Translations under genes and position numbers: made by a program
Notes under the pieces: model-generated
The model's input: only the letters and a program-made list of their open reading frames with translations
Database searches by the model: none
Told to the model about the DNA's origin: nothing
From: Bdellovibrio sp.
GTDB lineage: Bacteria; Bdellovibrionota; Bdellovibrionia; Bdellovibrionales; UBA1609
Direction of reading: 5' to 3'
Length of the DNA stretch: 6,696 bases
Assembly: GCA_003694355.1 (NCBI GenBank)
Contig: RFKI01000012.1
Coordinates: 1 to 6,696, forward strand
Part shown: positions 1 to 6,696 of the stretch, one piece after another
How the letters are laid out: the number at the start of each line of letters is the position of its first letter
Numbering within the stretch: the stretch's first letter is position 1

Positions 1-854
1 CTTTTTAAGATCACAGTGGAAATACCATCTGTAACAGCTTGGAAAACAAATCCAGAAGAGTTACCAATGGCTTCTCCGGTTTTACTAGCAAGCTCTCCTG
101 TTGTTCGAATAACCAACAAAGAAGAGTCCTTAGCCGCAGTTAAAAGCTCTCCTGAACGGTCAACAACAAAACGAACAGCTTTTCCCGATTTATCAACAAC
201 TGTTCCTACCACCTTTCCTGAAGCATTAAGTAACTTACCTGAAGGGGTTACAATGTATCGACTCACGCTATCCCCAACAATTTTTGCACCCTTCTTGGCT
301 TTCTTTCCAGCCCATTTCACAGATCCAATCACTTTCTTAGATCCAGCCAAAACCACTTCTCCAGACTTTTTAACAAAAGCCCAAAGCCCTTTGGCAGAAT
401 CGGCAACAACACCGCTTACAGCTTTTCCTGAAGCCATAACAGCCTGGACAGACTTATCAGATCCTGTACCATAATAAACTTTCTGAGCCATATCTTTACT
501 ATGCTCAAAAACCATTACCAGCTCATCTCCTGACCAGGAAAGGCCGGCAAGAACGAGATCCGCAGCTTTTCTTACAGACTTTCCAGATGCCTTTGCCGCA
601 TCTTTAGAGGCCTTCCAAGAGCTAGTTGCTGCTTCAGATACAAAGTCAGCAACAGTTTTTCCAGCATCAGACACAGCTTCACCTGTAGATTTGGCAGCAT
701 CCACACTGCTGTTGAATACTTGAGCAGACATATTTCCAGCGGCCTTTAGTGAGCCCCCTACTGCCTCCACAGACTTATGAATGGATCCGTTAGACCATGC
801 CATACCAGAAGCCAATAAAACTCCTGATACCGTGATTATTATTTTTTTCATCAT
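1..854 (-). CDS. Exported Ala/Ser/Lys/Val-rich protein with 7/11-residue repeats (C-terminus off the window)
   Basis: No stop codon from the ATG at 854 down to the window edge, giving 284 visible codons; the 3' end is missing. Residues 1-21 look like a Sec signal peptide: MMKK, a hydrophobic core, then AWS with likely cleavage before Asn22. A second ATG follows directly at 851. The mature part has no cysteine and is rich in Ala, Gly, Ser, Val and Lys. The motif [ST]-G-[KE]-x-(hydrophobic) recurs at residues 57, 90, 142, 164, 205, 212, 223, 234, 252 and 259, with most spacings 7, 11, 18, 22 or 33. That spacing suits long amphipathic helices. Residues 25-100 resemble LEA-type repeats, and 164-195 is Lys-rich and synuclein-like in style. 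I do not recognise a named family. It probably acts in the periplasm, envelope or outside the cell. A stress-protectant, membrane-coating or structural role would be a guess. It is preceded by its own strong ribosome binding site. Confidence 0.88.
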   Translation of the reverse strand, partial: MMKKIIITVSGVLLASGMAWSNGSIHKSVEAVGGSLKAAGNMSAQVFNSSVDAAKSTGEAVSDAGKTVADFVSEAATSSWKASKDAAKASGKSVRKAADLVLAGLSWSGDELVMVFEHSKDMAQKVYYGTGSDKSVQAVMASGKAVSGVVADSAKGLWAFVKKSGEVVLAGSKKVIGSVKWAGKKAKKGAKIVGDSVSRYIVTPSGKLLNASGKVVGTVVDKSGKAVRFVVDRSGELLTAAKDSSLLVIRTTGELASKTGEAIGNSSGFVFQAVTDGISTVILK

Positions 855-859
855 ATTGT

Positions 860-866
860 CCCTCCC
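860..866 (-). promoter_or_regulatory. Strong Shine-Dalgarno for the exported repeat protein
   Basis: On the minus strand this reads GGGAGGG, with GGAGG as core, 5 nt before the ATG at 854 and 8 nt before the in-frame ATG at 851. Either start is usable and the proteins differ by one Met. The site fixes the start and confirms that the gene lies on the minus strand, although the opposite strand also has a long open frame here. Confidence 0.8.
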
Positions 867-885
867 TTTTAAGGTTTTAAAGTTC

Positions 886-900
886 TTCCTCGATTAGGAA
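886..900. repeat. Short inverted repeat TTCCT-CGATT-AGGAA upstream of the exported-protein gene
   Basis: Perfect 5-bp arms (886-890 and 896-900) flank a 5-nt loop. The repeat lies between the ribosome binding site and a weak TATAAG hexamer, so it falls near the expected transcription start. It could be a small operator or a 5' leader hairpin. Arms this short also occur by chance. Confidence 0.3.
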
Positions 901-902
901 CA

Positions 903-929
903 CTTATAAATGATGGAGCTGTGTGCAAA
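903..929 (-). promoter_or_regulatory. Possible weak sigma-70-type promoter for the exported-protein gene
   Basis: The minus strand reads TATAAG at 903-908 as a candidate -10 box. TTTGCA at 924-929 is a poor -35 candidate, separated by only 15 nt. A separate promoter is expected because the 179-bp gap to carB is far longer than the gaps inside the operon. The hexamers alone are not convincing in such AT-rich DNA. I found no clear rho-independent terminator after carB between 855 and 1033. Confidence 0.25.
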
Positions 930-1006
930 AAGGAAATAGAAAAAGATTGTAATTTTTACTTTAAAAACAAGCTTATGTTCTGAATGGAGGTTTGGAGCTT
1001 TGTAAA

Positions 1007-1022
1007 TATTACGTTATTACGT
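1007..1022. repeat. Two perfect tandem copies of TATTACGT just downstream of carB
   Basis: The octamer is present at 1007-1014 and 1015-1022, starting 11 bp beyond the carB stop codon, in AT-rich non-coding DNA. It may be a replication slippage product or a protein-binding direct repeat. No function can be assigned. Confidence 0.45.
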
Positions 1023-1033
1023 TTTTATTGCAG

Positions 1034-4000
1034 TTATAGGGGGTTGACTTCAAGCTCACCAGAAGTCTTTCTCCTAAGAGCTAAAATAAAAGCCTTTGCG
1101 GCATCACTTTCCGTAATACAAGGGATGGAATAGTCAATGCAGCTTCTGCGAATTCCAAGGCTCGCTTCAATGGACTGTCTTCCCGAAGTGGTATTAATAA
1201 CAAAACTCACTTTCCCTGACCGAATCCTATCCACACAATGAGGACGCCCCTCATGAACCTTTTTAACCATCTCGCACTCCACACCGTGCTGCTGCAAAAA
1301 CTCAGCCGTTCCTCGCGTGGCTGACAAATGGAACCCCATTTCCTGAAGCTCCTGAGCTACAGGTAAAAGTTCTTCTTTGTCTTTATCCCTTAAAGATAAA
1401 AACACCTCACCTTCTTGAGGTAGACTCACATGAGAAGCCACAAAAGCCTTTAAGAGAGCCTGAGCATAGTCTTTTCCCCGTCCCATACTTTCACCAGTTG
1501 ACTTCATTTCAGGACCCAGAATGGAATCGGCATTCGGGAATTTTTTAAAAGGGAAAACCACTCCCTTCACACAAACCTCAGAAACATCCTTCCAATCTTT
1601 AAATAAAGGTTGAACTTGCTCTTTGGTTTTTCCTAAAAGAGCTTGAACACCCATTTTAACCAATGGCACTCCAGTGGCCTTCGATAAGAAGGGCACACTC
1701 CGAGAACTTCGAGGATTGGCTTCCAAAACGTAAACTTCATCATTTTTTATAGCCAGTTGCAAATTTAAAAACCCTATCACATTAAGCTTTTCTGCAATTT
1801 GAACACTTAAGTTTTCAATGGTGGTCCACATTTCTTTTTTTAGCCGCTGAGGGGGAACCACTCCCATACTATCTCCGCTATGCACTCCCGCCGCCTCAAT
1901 ATGCTCCAGAATACCTCCCAACAATGTCCAGTCCTTTCCACGAACCAAGTCCACATCCACTTCCAAAGCTCTTTCTAAAAACTGATCCACTAAACATGGC
2001 GAATGTACTCCGTGTTTTTCAAAGTACTGACGAAGCTCTTCTTCATTTTCAACAATTTCCATTCGTCGTCCCCCCAACACATAACTCGGGCGACAAATAA
2101 CAGGGTAACCCATTTCCCGTACCAACTCTAAAGCTTCTTCCAGATTGGCTGCCATCCCTGACAAAGGCACCTTGGCAAATTCCCTACAAATTTTAGCAAA
2201 CTGACCTCGATCCTCAGCAAGATCCATAGCTTTCAAATCGGAACCCAACATGGAATGCCCTCTATGCACTAAATGGGGAGCCAGATTAATAGGCGTTTGC
2301 CCTCCCAACTGAGACACAAAAGCATCTGCGTGCACATAATCTAAAATTTCTCCCACATGCTCTGCCGTAAGAGGGTCAAAAAACAACTCATCTGCGGTGT
2401 CATAATCTGTTGAAACGGTTTCAGGATTGGAATTCACCATAATCACATGCACATTTTCCTCCTGAAAGGCCTTAACACTTCGAACACAACTATAATCAAA
2501 TTCAATTCCTTGACCTATACGGTTTGGACCACTTCCTAAAATTACAACAGACCTTTTAGATAATTTTTCTCGAGGCCAATGAGTTCCCCAATACGTGGAA
2601 TAATAGTAGGGAGTTTCTGAAGAAAATTCTCCAGCACAGGTATCCACTTGATAAAAAGCTGGCAAAACCTGATGCTGTTTTCTTAATTTTTGAACACTCT
2701 CTTCTTTCTGATCTTTTAAAAAGGCAATGGCAGCATCAGAAAACCCCTGACGTTTAATTTCCCACAGAAAATCTTTAGAAAGAGGAGTTTGCCTTATCTC
2801 ATTTTCAAAGTGCACCAATGATTGTATCTGCATGAGAAACCAAGGAGTGATTTGAGTCCACCGATAAACTTGCTCAATGCTTTTCCCCTGACGAAAAGCC
2901 TCAAAAATTTGAAAAATTCTCTGAGAATTTGGATAAGAGAGTAGTTCTTCTTTAAAAAGTTGCGGCACCACACACCCTCGAGGATCTTGCTCCAAAGATA
3001 AAATGGCTTTTTGTAAAGACTCTTTAAAGGTGCGACCAATACCCATAACCTCGCCCACACTTTTCATCTGCGTGTTTAAGCTATCTTTGGAACCAGGAAA
3101 CTTTTCAAAAGCAAAACGAGGTATTTTAGTAACCACATAGTCCAAAGCCGGCTCATAACAACAAGGCGTTTTTTTCGTAATATCATTGGGTAGTTCATCT
3201 AAATGATAACCCACAGCTAACAAAGCTGCTATTTTGGCAATGGGAAAACCGGTGGCTTTACTGGCCAACGCCGATGAACGACTCACACGCGGGTTCATTT
3301 CAATAACCACTCGTTCCCCTGTTTGAGGATGAATGGCAAATTGAATATTTGCCCCTCCTGTTTGCACACCCACAGCATTCACGACTTTAAGGGCTTCATC
3401 TCTCATTGCCTGATATTCTCTATCAGAAAGTGTCTGTTGAGGGGCCACTGTAATACTATCCCCTGTATGCACACCACAAGGGTCCAGATTTTCTATGGAA
3501 CAGATCACCACAAAAGTTCCTCTGGCGTCCCTCATAATTTCCAGCTCAAACTCTTTCCACCCCAGAATGCTTTCTTCCACTAGAACTTCAGAACTCGGAC
3601 TTTCATGAAGAGCCGTTGCCAGCTTTAAACGAAACTCCTCTGCAGAAAAAGCAATACCTCCTCCACCCCCACCTAAAGTGTAGTTAGGCCTTAATATAAT
3701 AGGAAAACCCAACTTTTCAGAAGCAGCCACTCCTTCTTCAAATGACTTAACTAAAAAACTTTTAGGATATCTGGCTCCTACAGAGTCTAAAATGCGATTG
3801 AACTGTTCGCGATCTTCCGCTGCTTGAATCACTTCTGGTTGAGCCCCTAGCAATTCTATCTGAAGCTCTTCTAAAACACCTTTTTGATGAAGCTCTAATC
3901 CTAAATTTAAAGCAGTTTGTCCTCCTAAAGTGGGGATCAACCCTTGAGGACGTTCCTTTTCCAAAACTTTTTTTACAAAATCAAAAGTTAAAGGCTCAAT

Positions 4001-4195
4001 ATAAACCTTAGAGGCCACATCAGGGTCTGTCATAATTGTAGCGGGATTGGAATTAACAAGAACCACTTCATAACCATGGCTCATAAGCGCCTTACAGGCT
4101 TGAGTCCCCGAGTAATCAAATTCACAAGCCTGACCTATAACAATAGGTCCGCTTCCTAAAATAACAACTTTCTGAATATCACTTCTCTTTGGCAA
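1034..4195 (-). CDS. carB: Carbamoyl-phosphate synthase large subunit (ammonia-using synthetase)
   Basis: Full-length, 1053 residues against about 1073 in E. coli. With CarA it makes carbamoyl phosphate from bicarbonate, glutamine-derived ammonia and two ATP in the cytoplasm. The N-terminus matches the family ([20 protein letters not shown] at 11-30). The first ATP-grasp half keeps residues corresponding in position to E. coli Arg129, Arg169, Gly175, Gly176, Glu208, Glu215, His243, Gln285, Glu299 and Asn301. The glycine loop reads LGGGGGGIA, where Ser or Thr is usual at 177. The second half begins near 548 ([14 protein letters not shown] at 556-569), with RPSYVLGG at 702-709, EVDVD at 745-749, GVHSGDS at 770-776 and EANPR at 825-829. 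The C-terminal allosteric domain (about 930-1053) keeps Thr960, Thr963, Lys979, Asn1001 and Thr1003, equivalent to E. coli effector-site residues, so UMP-type feedback is plausible. The middle region (about 403-546) is the most diverged. It starts at TTG, overlaps the preceding gene by 17 bp and ends the operon. Confidence 0.98.
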   Translation of the reverse strand: MPKRSDIQKVVILGSGPIVIGQACEFDYSGTQACKALMSHGYEVVLVNSNPATIMTDPDVASKVYIEPLTFDFVKKVLEKERPQGLIPTLGGQTALNLGLELHQKGVLEELQIELLGAQPEVIQAAEDREQFNRILDSVGARYPKSFLVKSFEEGVAASEKLGFPIILRPNYTLGGGGGGIAFSAEEFRLKLATALHESPSSEVLVEESILGWKEFELEIMRDARGTFVVICSIENLDPCGVHTGDSITVAPQQTLSDREYQAMRDEALKVVNAVGVQTGGANIQFAIHPQTGERVVIEMNPRVSRSSALASKATGFPIAKIAALLAVGYHLDELPNDITKKTPCCYEPALDYVVTKIPRFAFEKFPGSKDSLNTQMKSVGEVMGIGRTFKESLQKAILSLEQDPRGCVVPQLFKEELLSYPNSQRIFQIFEAFRQGKSIEQVYRWTQITPWFLMQIQSLVHFENEIRQTPLSKDFLWEIKRQGFSDAAIAFLKDQKEESVQKLRKQHQVLPAFYQVDTCAGEFSSETPYYYSTYWGTHWPREKLSKRSVVILGSGPNRIGQGIEFDYSCVRSVKAFQEENVHVIMVNSNPETVSTDYDTADELFFDPLTAEHVGEILDYVHADAFVSQLGGQTPINLAPHLVHRGHSMLGSDLKAMDLAEDRGQFAKICREFAKVPLSGMAANLEEALELVREMGYPVICRPSYVLGGRRMEIVENEEELRQYFEKHGVHSPCLVDQFLERALEVDVDLVRGKDWTLLGGILEHIEAAGVHSGDSMGVVPPQRLKKEMWTTIENLSVQIAEKLNVIGFLNLQLAIKNDEVYVLEANPRSSRSVPFLSKATGVPLVKMGVQALLGKTKEQVQPLFKDWKDVSEVCVKGVVFPFKKFPNADSILGPEMKSTGESMGRGKDYAQALLKAFVASHVSLPQEGEVFLSLRDKDKEELLPVAQELQEMGFHLSATRGTAEFLQQHGVECEMVKKVHEGRPHCVDRIRSGKVSFVINTTSGRQSIEASLGIRRSCIDYSIPCITESDAAKAFILALRRKTSGELEVNPL

Positions 4196-4847
4196 GAACA
4201 GACCTCAATATTTTAGAGTCATTATTATAAATTTGAGGAATACCAAGGTGATTATACTGCTCCAACTTATTTCTCATTATCAACAACTTCCACATTAAGT
4301 TTTCTCGTGCCCGAGAAGCTTCCTGCTCATCTTTTATTTTCTTTACTTTTTTCACTTCAGAAAGAATATATTTTTTCGCCTCAGGAGGGTGAAAGCAAAA
4401 GCTGTTTAGAAATACGAAAGTGTCTTCATGAGGCACCAAGCGAGTTTCAAAAAGCTCTTCTTTCTCAAATCCATAAGCAATATGTGAGTTTTTTATACTA
4501 AATTTATAATCCGAGAAAAGGTCCTTCAAAACAAGATCCTGGCCCTTCACTTTTAAAAGTTCAAAAAGGCTATGTTTGGTGTTTTTCAAAGCTTCAAAAA
4601 AAGGACGCTCTGTCTCTGAGATCTCCATATGCTCCAAAGCCTCTTCAACAGCCAAACGTCCCTTCATGGGCCTTTGAAACAGATACCAATCCACAAATTG
4701 AGCCATTTTTGTTTCAGCATAGACAGAAGACTCATCCAGAACCCCCATAACATGAAAAAACTCTTCACGAGCTGCTAGGGCCTCCTTTTCATAAGGACCA
4801 CTGGTTAAAAAGGTCATCATTTTATCAACTAAAGCACCGTAATTCAT
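4179..4847 (-). CDS. Conserved-looking protein of unknown function between carA and carB
   Basis: 222 residues, no signal peptide and no membrane segment, so probably cytoplasmic. I do not recognise a named family. Three parts can be seen. Residues 1-100 look helical, with [19 protein letters not shown] at 13-31 and the aromatic stretch [10 protein letters not shown] at 51-60. Residues about 93-152 look like a small beta-rich domain ([20 protein letters not shown] at 94-113, then [17 protein letters not shown] at 131-147 and FCFHPPEA at 150-157). From 158 on is a charged, Lys/Arg-rich helical tail. It starts 3 nt after the carA stop and ends 17 bp inside carB. Its own Shine-Dalgarno is poor, so its translation probably depends on carA. 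From memory, similar proteins seem to exist in myxobacteria and Bdellovibrio relatives. Position suggests a role tied to carbamoyl-phosphate synthase (assembly, regulation or channelling), but operon position alone is weak evidence. Confidence 0.9.
   Translation of the reverse strand: MNYGALVDKMMTFLTSGPYEKEALAAREEFFHVMGVLDESSVYAETKMAQFVDWYLFQRPMKGRLAVEEALEHMEISETERPFFEALKNTKHSLFELLKVKGQDLVLKDLFSDYKFSIKNSHIAYGFEKEELFETRLVPHEDTFVFLNSFCFHPPEAKKYILSEVKKVKKIKDEQEASRARENLMWKLLIMRNKLEQYNHLGIPQIYNNDSKILRSVLAKEK
4202..4206 (-). promoter_or_regulatory. Shine-Dalgarno that fixes the TTG start of carB
   Basis: The minus strand reads GAGGT, 6 nt before the TTG at 4193-4195. The resulting MPKRSDI start aligns residue for residue with the usual CarB N-terminus, so the non-ATG start is well supported. 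The site lies inside the 3' end of the upstream gene, so ribosomes finishing that gene pass directly over it. Confidence 0.8.
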
Positions 4848-4850
4848 TTT

Positions 4851-5924
4851 TTACATCAACCGTTTTATAAAATAATCAAAAAGTTCCACAGACTCATGAG
4901 GGCCAGGATGACTTTCTGGGTGAAACTGCACTCCTAAACATTTTTTTTCTTCACTAAAAATGCCTGCTACCGTTTGATCATTTAAATTCACATGAGTCAA
5001 CTGAACATCTGGCGGCAAACTCTCTTTCCTAACAGCATAACCATGATTTTGACTGGTCATGTAGATTCTGGACAGAAGCTTATCCTCAATGGGATGATTG
5101 CTCCCTCGATGTCCATATTTTAATTTATAGGTTTTAGCCCCCAGGGCCAAAGATAAAATCTGATGTCCCATACAAATTCCAAAAATAAAACGCCAGCCTA
5201 AAAGCTCTCGAACTGTATCCTGAGCCACCTGAACATTTTCGGGATCCCCAGGGCCATTTGTCAGCATAATTCCATGGGGTTGCCAAGCCTTGATTTCAGA
5301 AGCCGAACTTCTAGAAGGAAAAATCCTTAAAGCGGAGCATCTTTTTTTAAGCTCTCTTAAAATATTCTTCTTGCTTCCAAAATCCAGAATAGCCACTCGA
5401 GGACCTCTGGCCTCATCCCCAATAATATCCACAACCTTTCGACTTGTTACCTGATAAACCCAATCCTTATCCTGTTTTTTTTGCTCTTTTATAAGAACTT
5501 CTGCTTTTTCACAGGCTTCTTCTTCTGAACCCGCCTTAACCAAAGCGCCCCACGTTGTCCCTTGCTCTCTAAGATGCAAAACAAGGCTTCTGGTATCCAG
5601 CCCAGCCACAACAGGAACTTGATATTGCTCCAAACGATCCTGCCATTCAGAGTCATATGAGTTATTTTGAATTTCTACACAAACAAAACCATGGATCCAA
5701 ATTTTCCGAGATTCCCAAACCTCAGAGGACACCCCATAATTACCCTGCATAGGAGCTGTTAAAACAAGAATTTGAGAATAGTAAGAAGGATCTGTAGCCA
5801 TCTCCTCATAGCCAGAATGAGAGGTATTAAAAACCACCTCTCCAGCCTTTTCTTGTCCACCCATCCACCAACCTGAAAATGTCTTTCCAGATTCCAAAAC
5901 AAGATAGGCTGCAGGAGACTTCAT
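4851..5924 (-). CDS. carA: Carbamoyl-phosphate synthase small subunit (glutamine amidotransferase)
   Basis: Complete, 357 residues, slightly shorter than the 382 of E. coli. It hydrolyses glutamine and passes ammonia through a tunnel to CarB. The N-terminal CarA-specific domain (about 1-150) carries GEVVFNTSHSGYEE at 28-41, TDPSYYSQI at 44-52 and LDTRSLVLHLRE at 109-120. The C-terminal class I amidotransferase domain (about 175-357) has LDFGSKKNILREL at 180-192, the oxyanion segment LTNGPGDP at 221-228, the nucleophile Cys251 in GICMGHQ (249-255), SQNHGYAV at 291-298, and the catalytic His335 and Glu337 in QFHPE. All expected catalytic residues are present, so it should be active. Its ATG overlaps the pyrB stop as ATGA. 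An AGGA at 5933-5936 lies 8 nt upstream of the start. The size difference from E. coli appears to come mainly from the linker between the domains. Confidence 0.98.
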   Translation of the reverse strand: MKSPAAYLVLESGKTFSGWWMGGQEKAGEVVFNTSHSGYEEMATDPSYYSQILVLTAPMQGNYGVSSEVWESRKIWIHGFVCVEIQNNSYDSEWQDRLEQYQVPVVAGLDTRSLVLHLREQGTTWGALVKAGSEEEACEKAEVLIKEQKKQDKDWVYQVTSRKVVDIIGDEARGPRVAILDFGSKKNILRELKKRCSALRIFPSRSSASEIKAWQPHGIMLTNGPGDPENVQVAQDTVRELLGWRFIFGICMGHQILSLALGAKTYKLKYGHRGSNHPIEDKLLSRIYMTSQNHGYAVRKESLPPDVQLTHVNLNDQTVAGIFSEEKKCLGVQFHPESHPGPHESVELFDYFIKRLM

Positions 5925-6696
5925 ACAACAATTCCTAAAAGAAGAGAGAGAAGAGCGGCTCGGACAAAAACGCCATTAACCACCTGGGTGCGCACCCGAG
6001 AACGAGGATCATTTAATATCTTCAAATCCATATCCAAGTCCCCAATCACTGGCCCAGGATGCATAATTAAGGCCTCTTCCTTTAAAAGCTTGGATTTTTC
6101 TATATCCAGAAAATATTTGGACTTATAGTCTTCCCAAGTAAAATCCAAAGAGGTTCCTGAATGCCTTTCCTTTTGCACTCGCAAACACATGCACACATCA
6201 CACCACTCTAAAGCTTCTTTATTCAGCACTTCAAAGTATTTGTCTGCTTTAATGGACTCTGGAAGAAATGCCGGCGGAGCACAAAAGCCCACATTGGCTT
6301 CCAGCTGATGCAAAAGTTGCAAGTTCGAGGTGGCCACGCGACTATGACGGATATCTCCCACAATTAAAACATTTTTGCCTTTTATCTCACCCACACCCTC
6401 TTTTATTGTAAAAGCATCCAAAAGCGCCTGAGTGGGGTGGTTCTTAACCCCATCGCCCGCATTAATCACAGGCTTAGAACTTTTTCTAAGCAGTTGCTCT
6501 ATTTCTGGCTCTCCACCATAACGAACGACGACCAGCTCAGGGTCTAAATCATAAATCGTCTCTAAAGTGCGCAGATAACTCTCTCCCTTTGACAAACTGG
6601 ATGCGACAGCCGAGTCAAAGAGAACCGTACGTAAATTTAAACGTTTTACAGCCATGTCAAAACTTAAACGCGTTCTCGTACTCGGCTCAAAAAAAA
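5921..6696 (-). CDS. pyrB: Aspartate carbamoyltransferase catalytic chain (5' end off the window)
   Basis: It transfers carbamoyl phosphate to aspartate, the step that uses the CarAB product. The frame is open to the right edge. The first full codon is at 6694 and 257 residues are visible. The Met codon at 6655 is internal, because the preceding codons read FFEPSTRTRLSFD, the carbamoyl-phosphate-binding motif. By comparison with the family, about 45-50 N-terminal residues are missing. Counting from that first Phe, other signatures are SSLSKGES (32-39, the active-site loop contributed to the neighbouring subunit), GDGVKNHPTQALLD (80-93), HSRVATSN (117-124), RVQKER (172-177) and MHPGP (211-215). 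RVQKER and HPTQ distinguish it from ornithine carbamoyltransferase. The segment after HPGP (VIGDLDMDLKILNDPRSR) departs from the common NRGVE type. The stop TGA shares 4 bp with the carA start. No pyrI or pyrC is visible nearby. Confidence 0.96.
   Translation of the reverse strand, partial: FFEPSTRTRLSFDMAVKRLNLRTVLFDSAVASSLSKGESYLRTLETIYDLDPELVVVRYGGEPEIEQLLRKSSKPVINAGDGVKNHPTQALLDAFTIKEGVGEIKGKNVLIVGDIRHSRVATSNLQLLHQLEANVGFCAPPAFLPESIKADKYFEVLNKEALEWCDVCMCLRVQKERHSGTSLDFTWEDYKSKYFLDIEKSKLLKEEALIMHPGPVIGDLDMDLKILNDPRSRVRTQVVNGVFVRAALLSLLLGIVV
5933..5936 (-). promoter_or_regulatory. Ribosome binding site of carA inside the end of pyrB
   Basis: The minus strand reads AGGA, 8 nt before the carA ATG. 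Together with the ATGA stop/start overlap it suggests translational coupling, with reinitiation on carA by ribosomes that have just finished pyrB. Confidence 0.55.

Noticed and set aside
16..474. Open frame of 152 codons on the plus strand
   Set aside because: It lies wholly antisense to the exported repeat protein, which has a signal peptide, a strong ribosome binding site and a frame open for 284 codons. The plus frame has no good ribosome binding site, and its Pro/Thr/Ser-rich translation is what the Gly/Ala/Ser-rich repeat gives in reverse complement.
965..980. Possible terminator hairpin around the AAGCTT site after carB
   Set aside because: Only about 4 A/T-rich base pairs can form around a 6-nt loop. 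The short T-run does not make up for such a weak stem.
2794..3060. Open frame of 88 codons on the minus strand
   Set aside because: It lies inside carB in another frame, in a region where carB is clearly coding, and has no recognisable product.
3323..3583. Open frame of 86 codons on the plus strand
   Set aside because: It is antisense to the conserved ATP-grasp coding region of carB. The His/Cys-rich look is a by-product of the opposite strand.
4307..4501. Open frame of 64 codons on the plus strand
   Set aside because: It is antisense to the gene between carA and carB, with no ribosome binding site or context to support it.
6653..6655. ATG at 6655 as the pyrB start
   Set aside because: The frame continues upstream through FFEPSTRTRLSFD, the essential carbamoyl-phosphate-binding motif, so this Met is internal and the gene is cut by the window edge.

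Overview
The window is a minus-strand stretch of bacterial chromosome, AT-leaning and densely coded. The right five-sixths is a de novo pyrimidine operon, read from high to low coordinates: pyrB (aspartate carbamoyltransferase, 5' end cut by the window edge), carA (glutaminase subunit of carbamoyl-phosphate synthase), an unrecognised 222-residue protein, and carB (large synthetase subunit). The genes are packed: pyrB and carA overlap by 4 bp (ATGA), carA and the unknown gene are 3 nt apart, and the unknown gene overlaps carB by 17 bp. CarB starts at a TTG backed by a good Shine-Dalgarno sequence.

The left end (1-854) holds a fifth minus-strand gene that is open to the window edge. It encodes a protein with an N-terminal signal peptide, no cysteine in the visible part, a composition rich in Ala/Gly/Ser/Val/Lys, and a recurring [ST]-G-[KE] motif spaced by 7, 11 or multiples of 11 residues. 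It resembles amphipathic-helix repeat proteins (LEA-like or synuclein-like) and is probably a separate transcription unit. A 179-bp AT-rich gap with its own strong ribosome binding site separates it from carB.

Functionally, CarA releases ammonia from glutamine, CarB makes carbamoyl phosphate from bicarbonate, ammonia and two ATP, and PyrB joins carbamoyl phosphate to aspartate. These are the first two committed steps to UMP. The unknown protein sits between the two halves of one heterodimeric enzyme, so it is co-produced with it. Its role is not known.

The organism is a bacterium, probably Gram-negative. The CarB sequence is proteobacteria-like, and the style of the unknown protein reminds me of the Bdellovibrionota/Myxococcota group. 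That placement is a weak inference from memory. I see no tRNA, rRNA, CRISPR array, insertion sequence or phage gene here. The most interesting items are the unknown gene embedded between carA and carB and the secreted hendecad-repeat protein.
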